This document shows, in pieces, positions 1 through 8,577 of a stretch of 64,000 nt of DNA. The DNA is taken from positions 2,480,001 to 2,544,000 of the forward strand of contig CP119310.1 of assembly GCA_029203185.1 (NCBI GenBank). Reading direction: 5' to 3'. The DNA comes from Candidatus Chryseobacterium colombiense. Lineage in GTDB: Bacteria; Bacteroidota; Bacteroidia; Flavobacteriales; Weeksellaceae. The notes beneath the pieces were generated by a model. That model did no database searches and was not told the origin of the DNA. It saw only the letters and a list, made by a program, of their open reading frames with translations. Position 1 is the stretch's first letter, and each line of letters starts with the position of its first letter. The position numbers and the translations under genes are program-made.

Positions 1-1
1 T

Positions 2-1111
2 GTAAAATGTTTCCGTGACGAAGACTTAAGAGCCGACAGACAGCCGGAATTTACACAAATCGACTGTGAAATGGCTTTCGTAGAGCAGGAAGATGTGATG
101 AATGTTTTTGAAGGAATGACGAAAACGTTGTTGAAAGACATCACTGGTCAGGAATTCGGAGATTTTCCAAGAATGACTTTTGCAGATGCTATGCAGAAAT
201 ATGGAAACGACAAACCGGATATCCGTTTCGGAATGGAATTCGTGGAACTGAACGATTTAGTAAAAGGAAAAGATTTCAAAATATTCGATGAAGCAGAATT
301 GGTTGTCGGAATCAATGTTGAAGGATGCGCAGAGTATACGAGAAAACAAATCGACGAGCTTGTTGACTGGGTAAAAAGACCACAGATCGGAGCTTCAGGA
401 ATGGTTTGGGTGAAATTCCAGAATGATGGAGTGAAAACTTCTTCTGTAAACAAATTCTACAACGAGGAAGACTTAACGAAAATTATAGAAAAGTTTGGAG
501 CAAAAGAAGGGGATTTAATGTTGATTCTTTCAGGAAATGAGCACAAGGTAAGAACTCAGCTTTCTGCTTTGAGAATGGAGCTTGGAAATCGTTTAGGATT
601 AAGAAAAGGGAACGAATTTGCACCACTTTGGGTAGTCGACTTCCCGTTATTGGAATTTGATGAGGAAAGTGGACGTTACCATGCTATGCACCATCCCTTC
701 ACCTCTCCAAAGCCTGAAGACATCCATTTATTGGAAACAGATCCGGGAAAAGCAAGAGCCAATGCTTATGACATGGTTTTGAACGGAAACGAAATCGGTG
801 GAGGTTCTATCAGAATTTTTGATAAAGATCTTCAGTCTAAAATGTTTGATCTCTTGGGATTCTCAAAAGAAGAAGCAGAAGCCCAGTTTGGATTCCTGAT
901 GAATGCCTTCAAATACGGAGCTCCGCCTCACGGTGGTTTGGCTTTCGGGTTTGACCGTTTGGTTGCAATTCTTGACGGAAATGAGGTAATCAGAGATTAT
1001 ATCGCTTTCCCTAAAAATAATTCAGGACGTGATGTAATGATCGATGCCCCTGCAGCTATTGCGAATGAGCAACTCGATGAACTGGAATTGCAATTGAATT
1101 TAAAAGCATAA
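2..1111 (+). CDS. aspS: Aspartate--tRNA ligase, 5'-truncated by window edge
   Basis: Class II aminoacyl-tRNA synthetase that charges tRNA-Asp in the cytoplasm. The frame is open from base 2, so the gene enters from outside the window; 369 residues remain of about 580, and the N-terminal anticodon-binding OB domain is missing. The visible part opens with class II motif 2 (CFRDEDLRADRQPEFTQID), continues through the bacterial GAD insertion, and ends with motif 3 (GLAFGFDRLVAIL) and a C-terminal peptide typical of bacterial AspRS. An ATG at 71 is internal to motif 2 and is not the start. A terminator follows 8 bases after the stop. Confidence 0.97.
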   Translation, partial: VKCFRDEDLRADRQPEFTQIDCEMAFVEQEDVMNVFEGMTKTLLKDITGQEFGDFPRMTFADAMQKYGNDKPDIRFGMEFVELNDLVKGKDFKIFDEAELVVGINVEGCAEYTRKQIDELVDWVKRPQIGASGMVWVKFQNDGVKTSSVNKFYNEEDLTKIIEKFGAKEGDLMLILSGNEHKVRTQLSALRMELGNRLGLRKGNEFAPLWVVDFPLLEFDEESGRYHAMHHPFTSPKPEDIHLLETDPGKARANAYDMVLNGNEIGGGSIRIFDKDLQSKMFDLLGFSKEEAEAQFGFLMNAFKYGAPPHGGLAFGFDRLVAILDGNEVIRDYIAFPKNNSGRDVMIDAPAAIANEQLDELELQLNLKA

Positions 1112-1118
1112 ATTAGAA

Positions 1119-1142
1119 GCGGAGATTTTTTCTCCGCTTTTT
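1119..1142 (+). terminator. Rho-independent terminator of aspS
   Basis: Perfect 7-bp stem GCGGAGA/TCTCCGC with a 5-nt T loop, followed by a T run, 8 nt after the aspS stop codon. Confidence 0.85.
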
Positions 1143-1162
1143 ATTTGCTAAACTTAATAATC

Positions 1163-1300
1163 ATGAATGAAGAAATTCTTATTTAAATTACTGTAATTCC
1201 TCACTTAAATTTTATTTTAGACAAAGCCAATGTTGACGAAAATAATTTTAATAAAACAATTGAATACCTCAATAACAAATCAAAATTAAAAGCAATTTAA
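1163..1300 (+). pseudogene. Possible decayed small ORF
   Basis: An ATG at 1163 opens a frame of 45 codons that is interrupted by TAA at 1184-1186 and then continues in the same frame to TAA at 1298-1300. The second part reads as a plausible protein tail (HLNFILDKANVDENN...KSKLKAI). It could be the remnant of a small gene, or a chance reading of AT-rich sequence. No family is recognised. It lies between two terminators, so it is probably not transcribed from aspS. Confidence 0.25.
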
Positions 1301-1309
1301 AAAACAGAA

Positions 1310-1334
1310 AAAGCGAAGAATTTTTCTTCGCTTT
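1310..1334. terminator. Bidirectional hairpin terminator
   Basis: Perfect 11-bp stem AAAGCGAAGAA/TTCTTCGCTTT with a 3-nt loop, flanked by A-rich and T-rich tracts. It sits 27 bases beyond the 3' end of the minus-strand gene at 1361-2134 and can serve that gene. Confidence 0.75.
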
Positions 1335-1360
1335 ATATAAAATTTCAATATTAAATTAAT

Positions 1361-2134
1361 TTACAAATATCCATTCTGCACCAACCAAGCGGTGATTCTT
1401 TTCAACGTAAGTGAATTCGGATCTACAACAGACGACGAAAATTTTACATTATCTTTTTGCGGAATCGCAACCACCCTTCGAACATTATCTTTTGCCGAAA
1501 ACAACTCAAAATTTTGAGCATTATTTCCTCCTGCAAAACTTACTTTAGCGACCAACACCCCATTGGGAATAAAAAATTCATAAGAATCTTGTCCGCCAAC
1601 ATTTCCTGTAGAAGTAAAGAAACCTATTTTTTCTACACCTTGTTCAATAGATTTATCCTGCTTTAATTCTATTGGCCAGCTTTTGTTGCGCGACACCAAG
1701 GTATAATTTACAGCTGTTCTTGGGGAAACACCTTTTGAAGCAATAAGTTCTGTTACCTTCCCTTCATTTAGAGTATTTCCGTCAATAATTCCACCTTTTC
1801 CGATTAGGTTTACAAAACCTTTTTCCATTCCTAATGTGGATAATTTAAAAATTCCAACCTGATTTGTAGGTAAAAAAGTAAAGCGGTAAAACATAGTTGC
1901 ATTGTCATTTTTATCACCCTCAAATTCCGTACTCAAAACAGCGATAACTAATTTTTCGCCACCCATCGAATATAGATTAAAATTTTTCGTAAGTCCAAAA
2001 TTTTGCTTTTGTACTTCGACTTTTCCTATTTTATTACCATCTATAGCGATAATATTATTTTTATATTCTACTTTTTGAGCATATAATATAATGTTGATTC
2101 CAACAATAAATAAAAAATTTAAGATAGTTTTCAT
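1361..2134 (-). CDS. Hypothetical secreted protein
   Basis: 257 residues. The N-terminus is an apparent Sec signal peptide (positively charged MKT, hydrophobic stretch to about residue 19, then YAQK typical of Bacteroidota signal peptidase I sites). The mature part is Lys- and Asn-rich and beta-strand-like, without a motif I recognise; the C-terminus (SLTLKRITAWLVQNGYL) is not a T9SS sorting domain. A hairpin terminator lies downstream. It is monocistronic: the upstream neighbour on the same strand ends 68 bases away. Function unknown; probably periplasmic or surface-exposed. Confidence 0.75.
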   Translation of the reverse strand: MKTILNFLFIVGINIILYAQKVEYKNNIIAIDGNKIGKVEVQKQNFGLTKNFNLYSMGGEKLVIAVLSTEFEGDKNDNATMFYRFTFLPTNQVGIFKLSTLGMEKGFVNLIGKGGIIDGNTLNEGKVTELIASKGVSPRTAVNYTLVSRNKSWPIELKQDKSIEQGVEKIGFFTSTGNVGGQDSYEFFIPNGVLVAKVSFAGGNNAQNFELFSAKDNVRRVVAIPQKDNVKFSSSVVDPNSLTLKRITAWLVQNGYL

Positions 2135-2202
2135 TAATTATAATTTTTCGTTGCAAAATACAAATAATAAAGCAAGCAAACTAAAAAGGATAACATCTTG
2201 AT

Positions 2203-2934
2203 TTACGGCAACTTCGCCACCAAACTCTCTGGCAACATTTTTAAAATAAAATAAATCATTTTCCATTTAAAATTAGGAACAATAGTAAAGGAATTTCCTG
2301 CATTCACAATGAATTTTGCCACATACTCAGGTTCCATTATTAAAGATTCATTCAGTTGCAACCCTTTATTAATCTTCGTTCTGATGTAGCCAATTACCAA
2401 AGCATTTACTTTTATATTCCTTGAAGCCAGTCCCTGTCTCAATCCGGCCAGATAAGTAGTAAAAGCTGCTTTGGTACTTCCATACACAAAATTACTTTTT
2501 CGTCCTCTTACTCCTGAAAGTGAAGAGAGTCCGATAATTCTTTCTAAATTTTTATTACTTATATCCGTTGCGATAATATTCAGAATAGAGACGGCTCCCA
2601 TATAGTTCACCAACATCATTTGTTGTGCTCCTTTAAAATCTTTCAACGCTTTTTCATTATCTACTAAAAATCCCGCCGCATAAACGACAATATTAGGCTT
2701 TACCGGAAGTTCACTGTAAAATTTCTGATGGAAATCAAAATCAACAGAATCAAAATATAAAACCGTAACCTTAGAATCAAAACGATTTTCAGCAACAAAG
2801 TCTTTCAGAGAATCTGTATTTCTGGAAGCAGCCATTACCCAAAATCCTTTTTTGATATATTGTTTGATACATTCTTTAGCAACATCAGAGTTTGCACCTA
2901 AAATAAGGACGGTTTTATTCGTGTTTTGATTCAT
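2203..2934 (-). CDS. SDR family oxidoreductase
   Basis: Short-chain dehydrogenase/reductase of 243 residues. The N-terminal Rossmann strand reads VLILGANSDVAKECI, a GANSDVA variant of the TGxxxGIG nucleotide-binding loop. The catalytic residues are visible as Ser in IGLSSLSG and the YGSTK motif (YxxxK). The loop variant resembles SDRs of the DprE2 group, but the substrate cannot be named. The start is placed at 2934 (MNQNTNK) rather than 2982, because a -7 promoter element (2939-2946) lies between the two and because the Rossmann fold begins right after this Met. Only 4 nt separate the promoter element from the ATG. Confidence 0.88.
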   Translation of the reverse strand: MNQNTNKTVLILGANSDVAKECIKQYIKKGFWVMAASRNTDSLKDFVAENRFDSKVTVLYFDSVDFDFHQKFYSELPVKPNIVVYAAGFLVDNEKALKDFKGAQQMMLVNYMGAVSILNIIATDISNKNLERIIGLSSLSGVRGRKSNFVYGSTKAAFTTYLAGLRQGLASRNIKVNALVIGYIRTKINKGLQLNESLIMEPEYVAKFIVNAGNSFTIVPNFKWKMIYFILKMLPESLVAKLP

Positions 2935-2938
2935 TGGG

Positions 2939-2968
2939 CAAAGATAAATTAAACTATAATAACACCAA
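2939..2968 (-). promoter_or_regulatory. Promoter of SDR gene, leaderless layout
   Basis: On the minus strand TATCTTTG (2939-2946) matches the Bacteroidota -7 consensus TAnnTTTG, with TTG at 2966-2968 spaced 19 nt upstream. The -7 box ends 4 nt before the ATG, so the transcript should start at or next to the start codon. Confidence 0.65.
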
Positions 2969-3004
2969 TACAGCATTAACAAACATAAAGCTTGGGCATA
3001 ACAA

Positions 3005-3085
3005 TGTCATTTCGACGAAGGAGAAATCTTTTGTTTACTTTTCTATTATAATTCTTCACTACGCTACGCTTCATTCAGAATGACA
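3005..3085. repeat. Intergenic inverted repeat, TGTCATT...AATGACA
   Basis: An 81-bp element bounded by TGTCATT and AATGACA. Inside are AGGAGAAATCTT near one end and ATTCTTCACTACGCTACGCT near the other. Elements of this form recur between genes in many Flavobacteriia. Only one copy is present in this window, so its repeat nature is inferred from recognition of the pattern. Confidence 0.5.
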
Positions 3086-3164
3086 ATAGAAAATAGCCAT
3101 CTCGTGAAATAAGGAATTTCATATTTGGAGAAAGCCTTGTGTATATTTCTTACTAATGATATAA

Positions 3165-3203
3165 AAAATTTTCGGCGGGGTGAGCTTTGCTCACCCCGCC
3201 GAA
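3165..3203 (-). terminator. Strong terminator of nusB-DUF1573-yajC operon
   Basis: Perfect 15-bp GC-rich stem (3171-3185 with 3189-3203) and a 3-nt loop. Read on the minus strand it is followed by AAAATTTTTT, as expected for termination after yajC, 29 bases downstream of its stop. Confidence 0.88.
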
Positions 3204-3231
3204 ACAAGGTATTTTTTTTAAATAAAGAGAA

Positions 3232-3594
3232 TTAGTTTTTCTCTTCAACTTCTTTTTTGTCAGTTGCTTTTTCAGCAGTTTTAGCTTTGTCTCCGAAGCG
3301 AGCTTCTGTAAGATCCTTAGAGATTGCAGCTTTTTCAAATTTAAGCTTTCCTGATAATGTCTCAATAACATAACCATCGTCCTGAACCTGAGCAATTCTT
3401 CCGTGAAGTCCTGAAGTAAGTACTACCCTGCTTCCCACTTTTAAATTTTCCTGAAAGTTTTTTTCTTTTTTCTGCTTTCTTTGCTGAGGAAGAATTATTA
3501 AAAGGAAAAAACCAACCATCATAACTCCCATTATGATCATCATGTTTCCCCCTCCTCCTGGTTGAGCCTGTAAAAAAATTGATAATAAACTCAT
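3232..3594 (-). CDS. yajC: Preprotein translocase subunit YajC
   Basis: 120-residue auxiliary subunit of the Sec translocon (SecDF-YajC), in the inner membrane. A glycine/methionine-rich N-terminus leads into one transmembrane helix (about residues 18-36, IIMGVMMVGFFLLIILPQQ) followed by the diagnostic PQQRKQKKE and the YajC fold (VGSRVVLTSGLHGRIAQVQDDGYVIE). The C-terminal tail is charged. It lies 4 bases after the DUF1573 gene and is the last gene of the operon before a strong terminator. Confidence 0.95.
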   Translation of the reverse strand: MSLLSIFLQAQPGGGGNMMIIMGVMMVGFFLLIILPQQRKQKKEKNFQENLKVGSRVVLTSGLHGRIAQVQDDGYVIETLSGKLKFEKAAISKDLTEARFGDKAKTAEKATDKKEVEEKN

Positions 3595-3598
3595 GATA

Positions 3599-4117
3599 TT
3601 ATGGTTGAATGTTTGCTGTGAATGTTAATTTAATAGGCGCTTTTTCCACATTAGCAAAAACATCAGCATATTTATTTACTGCTCCGTCAAAGTTGGTGGA
3701 ATCAAAATGCAAAGTGATTTTTCCTTTTTTACCAGGTAAAATCGGCTCTTTTGTAAAATCAGGAGCTGTACATCCGCAACCAGGCTTTACTTCAGAAATT
3801 ACTAAAGGATTAGTTCCTGTATTTGTAACTTCATATACATGTTCTACTTTATCTCCTTTTTTTACTTTTCCGAAATCAAAATTACTTTCAGATAAAGCAA
3901 TAGTTGTTAAAGGTTGGTTTGAAGCAGGAGCAGGAGCTGCATGTTCATCAGAAACTGGAGTCACCGAAGATGACCTTTCTGATTGTTTTATTAAAGAATC
4001 ATGATGGCTCTTATCTATTGATGGAATTCCCTCTTGAGCTTCTTTATTTTCTTTTTTACAAGAAACCAAACCAAAGCCTATAATAGACAAAGCGATAATG
4101 GATAATGTCTTTTTCAT
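3599..4117 (-). CDS. DUF1573 domain lipoprotein
   Basis: 172 residues. The N-terminus is a lipoprotein signal with lipobox LVSC (Cys20), then a low-complexity Ser/Ala/Pro linker, then a DUF1573 Ig-like domain (about residues 75-170) with the hallmark FDFGKVKKGD and the CGCT motif. DUF1573 proteins are common in Bacteroidota and likely face the periplasm; the molecular role is not established. It starts 1 base after the nusB stop and is followed by yajC, so it is cotranscribed with both. Confidence 0.9.
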   Translation of the reverse strand: MKKTLSIIALSIIGFGLVSCKKENKEAQEGIPSIDKSHHDSLIKQSERSSSVTPVSDEHAAPAPASNQPLTTIALSESNFDFGKVKKGDKVEHVYEVTNTGTNPLVISEVKPGCGCTAPDFTKEPILPGKKGKITLHFDSTNFDGAVNKYADVFANVEKAPIKLTFTANIQP

Positions 4118-4118
4118 G

Positions 4119-5024
4119 TTAAATTCTATTTTGATCTTTACAATATTTATCTAAAATTCCATTAATAAATATATTGGATCTGTCTGTAGCAAATACCTTT
4201 GCAATCTCAATATACTCATTGATAATAACTTTTGAAGGGGTGAAAGGAAAATTATCAAGCTCCGAAATAGCTGTAGATAAAATCACTTTATCCATTAAAG
4301 AAACTCTTTCCAAATCCCAGTTTTCCAGTCTTTCTTCCAGTTTTTTCTCATTATTTTCCCAGCTATCCAGTGTATTTCTCAACAATTTCATGGCGAAAGT
4401 CTTGTCCTCATCATCTTTAATCATTTTAATTAAAGTTCTGCTTTCTTCATCCTCTTTCAGGAAACCAATGGTTTTTTGTACCATAGAGTTCGCAATGTGA
4501 ATATCATCATACCAGGAAAGTTCTTTATCTCCAAGATAATCGTGGAAATCATCATTTTCAGCAATATATCTTAAAAATAATTTACCAATGAACTTCTGAT
4601 CTTCCTCAAAAGAATATCCTTCTTCTTTCATAAAATCCTGATAACGTTTTCCTGCAGTAATTCTCTGGAAAGTTTTCACCAATAAATCATCATGCAGATC
4701 CCATTTCAATTGTTTATGCTGTCCTGTAAAAAATAATCTTTCAGGATTTTCTTCTAATTTAATTAAAACTTGATTGTTGATGAATTTTTGATTAGGATTG
4801 ATATCAGACTCTGTTTTAATGTATTTATTTTTACCAATCTCAATTTGATTCTCTGCCAATTCTTTTAGAGAAACTAAAAAATTCAGTTGATAGATGTATA
4901 AATAATAGATTTTCTCTATTCCAGAGAACATATTTTTCTCTAATACATCAAATTTAACAGGGTTCTGGTAATATGAATACACAGTCTGTACTACTTTTTC
5001 ACGGATTTGTCTTCTTCCTAACAT
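4119..5024 (-). CDS. nusB: Transcription antitermination factor NusB (long form)
   Basis: 301 residues, about twice the length of E. coli NusB, as is usual in Bacteroidota. The NusB helical fold is split: the N-terminal helix MLGRRQIREKVVQTVYSYYQ and the conserved C-terminal part (LMDKVILSTAISELDNFP...VIINEYIEIAK...IFINGILDK) flank a lineage-specific middle section. NusB binds boxA RNA with NusE (S10) during rRNA transcription. First gene of the nusB-DUF1573-yajC operon, with its own promoter at 5046-5053. Confidence 0.95.
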   Translation of the reverse strand: MLGRRQIREKVVQTVYSYYQNPVKFDVLEKNMFSGIEKIYYLYIYQLNFLVSLKELAENQIEIGKNKYIKTESDINPNQKFINNQVLIKLEENPERLFFTGQHKQLKWDLHDDLLVKTFQRITAGKRYQDFMKEEGYSFEEDQKFIGKLFLRYIAENDDFHDYLGDKELSWYDDIHIANSMVQKTIGFLKEDEESRTLIKMIKDDEDKTFAMKLLRNTLDSWENNEKKLEERLENWDLERVSLMDKVILSTAISELDNFPFTPSKVIINEYIEIAKVFATDRSNIFINGILDKYCKDQNRI

Positions 5025-5045
5025 TCAAAGAGCTTTTAATGAGTG

Positions 5046-5053
5046 CAAAGATA
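5046..5053 (-). promoter_or_regulatory. -7 element for nusB operon
   Basis: Minus-strand TATCTTTG ends 21 nt upstream of the nusB ATG. A clear -33 TTTG is not visible. Confidence 0.5.
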
Positions 5054-5097
5054 CAAAATTTAAAATTTATGAAATTCGTAGTCTGATGACATTTTTG

Positions 5098-5105
5098 TAA
5101 TTTTG
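5098..5105 (+). promoter_or_regulatory. -7 element for ABC exporter gene
   Basis: TAATTTTG lies 9 nt upstream of the ATG at 5115, leaving a very short 5' leader. The -33 element is weak. Confidence 0.45.
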
Positions 5106-5114
5106 TAAAACTTT

Positions 5115-6776
5115 ATGAAAGCGCTGAAAACCTTAAACCCCTATTTTTGGAAACACAAAATACTATTATTTTGGGGAGTCCTATTTATCATTGCCAGTAA
5201 TTTTTTCAACATATATAAAGTCCAGTTTGTAGGTAAATCGGTAGATGAACTTACAAAAAACGGTAATCTCGGTTTCAATCAGCAGGTTTTGATTTATGTT
5301 GCCATTATTGTAGGCTGTTCTTTATTAACAGGATTTTTCACCTTCATGATGCGTCAAACCATTATTGTGGCATCCAGAAGAATTGAATATGAGCTTAAAA
5401 ATAAAATCTATAGACACTATCAGGATTTATCTTTAACGGATTACAAGCAAACAACCATCGGAGATTTAATGAACAGATTAAGTGAAGATGTTGTTGCGGT
5501 AAGAATGTATTTAGGACCTGGGGTAATGTATGTAGCAAACTTAATTGTTCTTGTGATTATCACGGCCATATATATGGTAAAAACAGACGCTTCAATGACA
5601 ATGTGGACATTGCTGCCTCTCCCAATTCTATCCTATGCTATATATAAAGTAAGTTCAATTATCAACAAAAAATCGAAAATCATGCAGAAAAGCCAGTCTG
5701 CCATTTCTACTTTTGTTCAGGACAGTTTTTCAGGAATCCGTGTTGTAAAGTTCTTTGCCAAAGAAAAATATATTGAAAGAAATTATGGAATAAAAGTCAC
5801 GGATTATCAAAACAAAGCCCTTGATTTGGCAAAAACGGAAGCCTATTTCTTTACCATCATATTATTTGTCATCGGATTATTAAATGTTGCTATTATTTTA
5901 ATCGGAGGACAAAAATATATTGACGGACAATTAAGTATCGGGAAAATTGCAGACTTTTTTATGTATATCAATACTCTGATCTTCCCATTTTCCATGGTAG
6001 GCTGGGTAACTTCAGTTAATCAGCGCGCGGAAGCTTCCATGCAGAGAATTAATGAATTCATGGATAAAAAGTCTGAAATCATCAATACTAATTTTGAAAC
6101 CTATCTTATCCAGGGCAATATTGAATTCAGAAACGTGTCTTATGTTTATCCAAATACGGGAATCAAAGCATTAGAAAATTTAAGTTTCACGGTAAAAGCC
6201 GGAGAGTCTTTAGCAATTATGGGGAAAACCGGAAGCGGAAAATCTACCATTGCTCTTTTATTATGCAGATTAATTGATCCTACCGAAGGAGAAATTTTAA
6301 TTGACGGCAAAAACCTTAAAGAGCACAACTTAGAAAACTACAGAAATTTCATCGGATACATTCCTCAGGAAAGCTATCTTTTCTCGGATTCCATTGAAAA
6401 CAATATAGGTTTTGCGATCGATCATCCAAGTCATGAAAAAGTAGTTGAGTACGCTAAAATTGCCGATGTTAATAAAAATATCATAGAGTTTAAAGACCAA
6501 TACAAAACCATGGTCGGTGAACGCGGAGTTATGCTTTCGGGAGGACAAAAACAAAGAATTTGTATTGCAAGAGCCTTGATTAAAGATCCAAACATTATAA
6601 TTTTTGACGATTCTTTATCTGCTTTAGACACCGAAACCGAGCAGAATATTTTAGAAAATATTGACAGAAAAATTCAAAACGCAACTTCCATAATTATCAC
6701 GCATAGAGAGTCTAGCGCACAAAAAGCTGATAAAATCATTAATCTTACCGAAATTGCAAATTCTGTAACCGCTTAG
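5115..6776 (+). CDS. ABC exporter (permease fused to ATPase)
   Basis: 553-residue half-transporter of the MsbA/multidrug type. An N-terminal six-helix membrane domain (about residues 15-310) is followed by a nucleotide-binding domain: Walker A GKTGSGKST (370-378), signature LSGGQ (474-478), Walker B IIIFDDSLSALD (D498) and H-loop ITHRE. The residue after the Walker B Asp is Asp499 instead of the usual catalytic Glu, as in the degenerate sites of heterodimeric exporters, yet no partner gene is adjacent. The substrate is unknown. Divergent from nusB. Confidence 0.93.
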   Translation: MKALKTLNPYFWKHKILLFWGVLFIIASNFFNIYKVQFVGKSVDELTKNGNLGFNQQVLIYVAIIVGCSLLTGFFTFMMRQTIIVASRRIEYELKNKIYRHYQDLSLTDYKQTTIGDLMNRLSEDVVAVRMYLGPGVMYVANLIVLVIITAIYMVKTDASMTMWTLLPLPILSYAIYKVSSIINKKSKIMQKSQSAISTFVQDSFSGIRVVKFFAKEKYIERNYGIKVTDYQNKALDLAKTEAYFFTIILFVIGLLNVAIILIGGQKYIDGQLSIGKIADFFMYINTLIFPFSMVGWVTSVNQRAEASMQRINEFMDKKSEIINTNFETYLIQGNIEFRNVSYVYPNTGIKALENLSFTVKAGESLAIMGKTGSGKSTIALLLCRLIDPTEGEILIDGKNLKEHNLENYRNFIGYIPQESYLFSDSIENNIGFAIDHPSHEKVVEYAKIADVNKNIIEFKDQYKTMVGERGVMLSGGQKQRICIARALIKDPNIIIFDDSLSALDTETEQNILENIDRKIQNATSIIITHRESSAQKADKIINLTEIANSVTA

Positions 6777-6816
6777 CCGTTTCGTTCTCAATTGTTAAAT
6801 AAATCATAAAAAAAAT

Positions 6817-6846
6817 TTTGTGATTAAAAGAAAACTTTTATATTTG
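6817..6846 (+). promoter_or_regulatory. Promoter of DUF3276 gene
   Basis: TTTG (6817-6820), 18 nt, TATATTTG (6839-6846): a near-ideal Bacteroidota promoter, 29 nt upstream of the ATG at 6876. Confidence 0.75.
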
Positions 6847-6875
6847 TTCTTAACAAGATTAAAAAATATCTAACA

Positions 6876-7211
6876 ATGAGTGAATACAAGGAACGCCATG
6901 AAAATGAAATTTTCACTAAGGTGTTAAAAGCAGGGAGAAGAACTTATTTCTTTGATGTGCGCGAGACGAAAGCAGGAGATTATTATCTTACAATTACTGA
7001 AAGTAAGAAGAACTTCGGAGAGAATGGAGAAGCAACATTCGAGAAGCATAAAATTTACCTTTATAAGGAAGATTTTAAAAGTTTTCAGGAGATGTTTAAT
7101 GAGTCCACAGATTTCATCATTAACGAGAAGGGTGAGGATGTAATTTCAGAAAAACATGATAAAGACTTCAAAAGCAAATCATATACCATAGATTCTGACG
7201 ACGAAGTTTAA
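6876..7211 (+). CDS. PUR family DNA/RNA-binding protein (DUF3276)
   Basis: 111 residues with the bacterial PUR-alpha-like fold (DUF3276): RTYFFDVRETKAGDYYLTITESKK, then KIYLYKEDFKSFQEMF, then an acidic/lysine-rich tail. This family is widespread in Bacteroidota and Spirochaetes and binds single-stranded nucleic acid; its cellular role is not settled. Monocistronic, with its own strong promoter and terminator. Confidence 0.92.
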   Translation: MSEYKERHENEIFTKVLKAGRRTYFFDVRETKAGDYYLTITESKKNFGENGEATFEKHKIYLYKEDFKSFQEMFNESTDFIINEKGEDVISEKHDKDFKSKSYTIDSDDEV

Positions 7212-7230
7212 AAAAGAATACTAAAAACAC

Positions 7231-7256
7231 AAGCATCTGAAAAAGGTGCTTTTTTT
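7231..7256 (+). terminator. Rho-independent terminator
   Basis: AAGCATC/GGTGCTT stem (one G-T pair), 7-nt loop, followed by seven T, 19 nt after the DUF3276 stop. Confidence 0.8.
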
Positions 7257-7339
7257 ATTGATACACTTTTCCGTTCCCAACAACATTTATATTTTCAGAC
7301 TTTCATCTTGAAAGCATTAATACATAAACTTACACACAA

Positions 7340-8239
7340 ATGAAAGCAAGAATTAGCATTCTACCTTTATTAATATGCTTATTTTCCAATTTTTATCTCG
7401 CACAAACATTACCCACAAAACAAAAAGAATATATTATTTTCAGGCAAAAACTAATTTTCGAAGACCCTCTGAACATATCATCCGATGAGGTACTTAATGA
7501 ATTAAGAGAAGTTACTAAAAACTGGCATGACAGCGTAAAAGTTTACAAAGAAGGAAAATTATATGTGGAAGATTTCTATGTAAAAGCCGGAGACAACATT
7601 AATCTAGACATATTCAGTCAGCATCTTTCCAGCAGGATTAATGGATTTTACACTCCATATCCACCCGAAAAAATAAAATCTATTATACAAAGGTTTACAG
7701 AGAAAAACACCTCAAATTACATTCCTGCGATGCAGATTCAGAATAATACCCATAATCCTTTTTTGCTTGCAATATCCAATGGATATGCAGATCCGAAAAT
7801 GATGCGTGAAATATATATTAACAGATTACTGAAAGAACTTCCTGCAGATTGCATACCTGTACTGAGACACAACAAAGAGTATAACAAATGGACATTAGCT
7901 GCTATTCAATATAACACCAAAGAAAAAAACTTTATTCCCACCACTATGTTTGATAAAGTGGTAAAAGATCATAATAAGGTAATAATTCATGTAAAGAAAG
8001 AATATTGGGAAACCATCGCAACAATTATTCGTAAAAATCCATATCCTATTTTCAGTGTTGTACATCAAAATTTTAACTTAATAGCCGATTTGTACAAAGA
8101 AGCTCTTAACGTCAAAAAGGGAATTATTAGCCTTGAAACATCATCAGAAGAAACCGCAGAAGAGTTTTATGAAGCAGTCTCAAATCAATATACTCAATAT
8201 AAATTTTTAATTGAGTATCAAAACATACACAAATTATAA
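7340..8239 (+). CDS. Hypothetical secreted protein
   Basis: 299 residues. Apparent Sec signal peptide (MKARISILPLLICLFSNFYLAQ, cleavage near residue 22). The mature part is Lys/Asn/Tyr-rich, mixed alpha/beta, without a motif I can assign; it has no lipobox and no T9SS sorting domain. About 190 bases of AT-rich sequence with no gene follow, up to the tRNA-His terminator. Function unknown. Confidence 0.7.
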   Translation: MKARISILPLLICLFSNFYLAQTLPTKQKEYIIFRQKLIFEDPLNISSDEVLNELREVTKNWHDSVKVYKEGKLYVEDFYVKAGDNINLDIFSQHLSSRINGFYTPYPPEKIKSIIQRFTEKNTSNYIPAMQIQNNTHNPFLLAISNGYADPKMMREIYINRLLKELPADCIPVLRHNKEYNKWTLAAIQYNTKEKNFIPTTMFDKVVKDHNKVIIHVKKEYWETIATIIRKNPYPIFSVVHQNFNLIADLYKEALNVKKGIISLETSSEETAEEFYEAVSNQYTQYKFLIEYQNIHKL

Positions 8240-8424
8240 GATTTTATCCCTTCATAATTATATTTAGAATACTCAGAAAATTTTAAACAATTAGAATATT
8301 AATAGAGTTCATATTTATATACAATAAATTTAATATGTAACAAAAACATGAACTAAGAATAATTAATAACGAACAGTTTATGATAAATAGAAATTAATAA
8401 ATGGTAAATTAAGCCATTATAGAA

Positions 8425-8458
8425 ATAAAAAAAATCCTGCTAAATCTAGCAGGATTTT
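8425..8458 (-). terminator. Terminator of tRNA-His
   Basis: Perfect 12-bp stem (8431-8442 with 8447-8458), 4-nt loop, followed by a T run on the minus strand, directly downstream of the tRNA gene. Confidence 0.85.
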
Positions 8459-8467
8459 CGATTTTTG

Positions 8468-8542
<75 letters not shown>

Positions 8543-8577
8543 GTTTTGTGAGTGCAAATATAGAGAAGATTTTTCAA

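Noticed and set aside
3153..3395. Minus-strand frame overlapping yajC
   Set aside because: Out of frame with the clearly recognisable yajC and running through its terminator.
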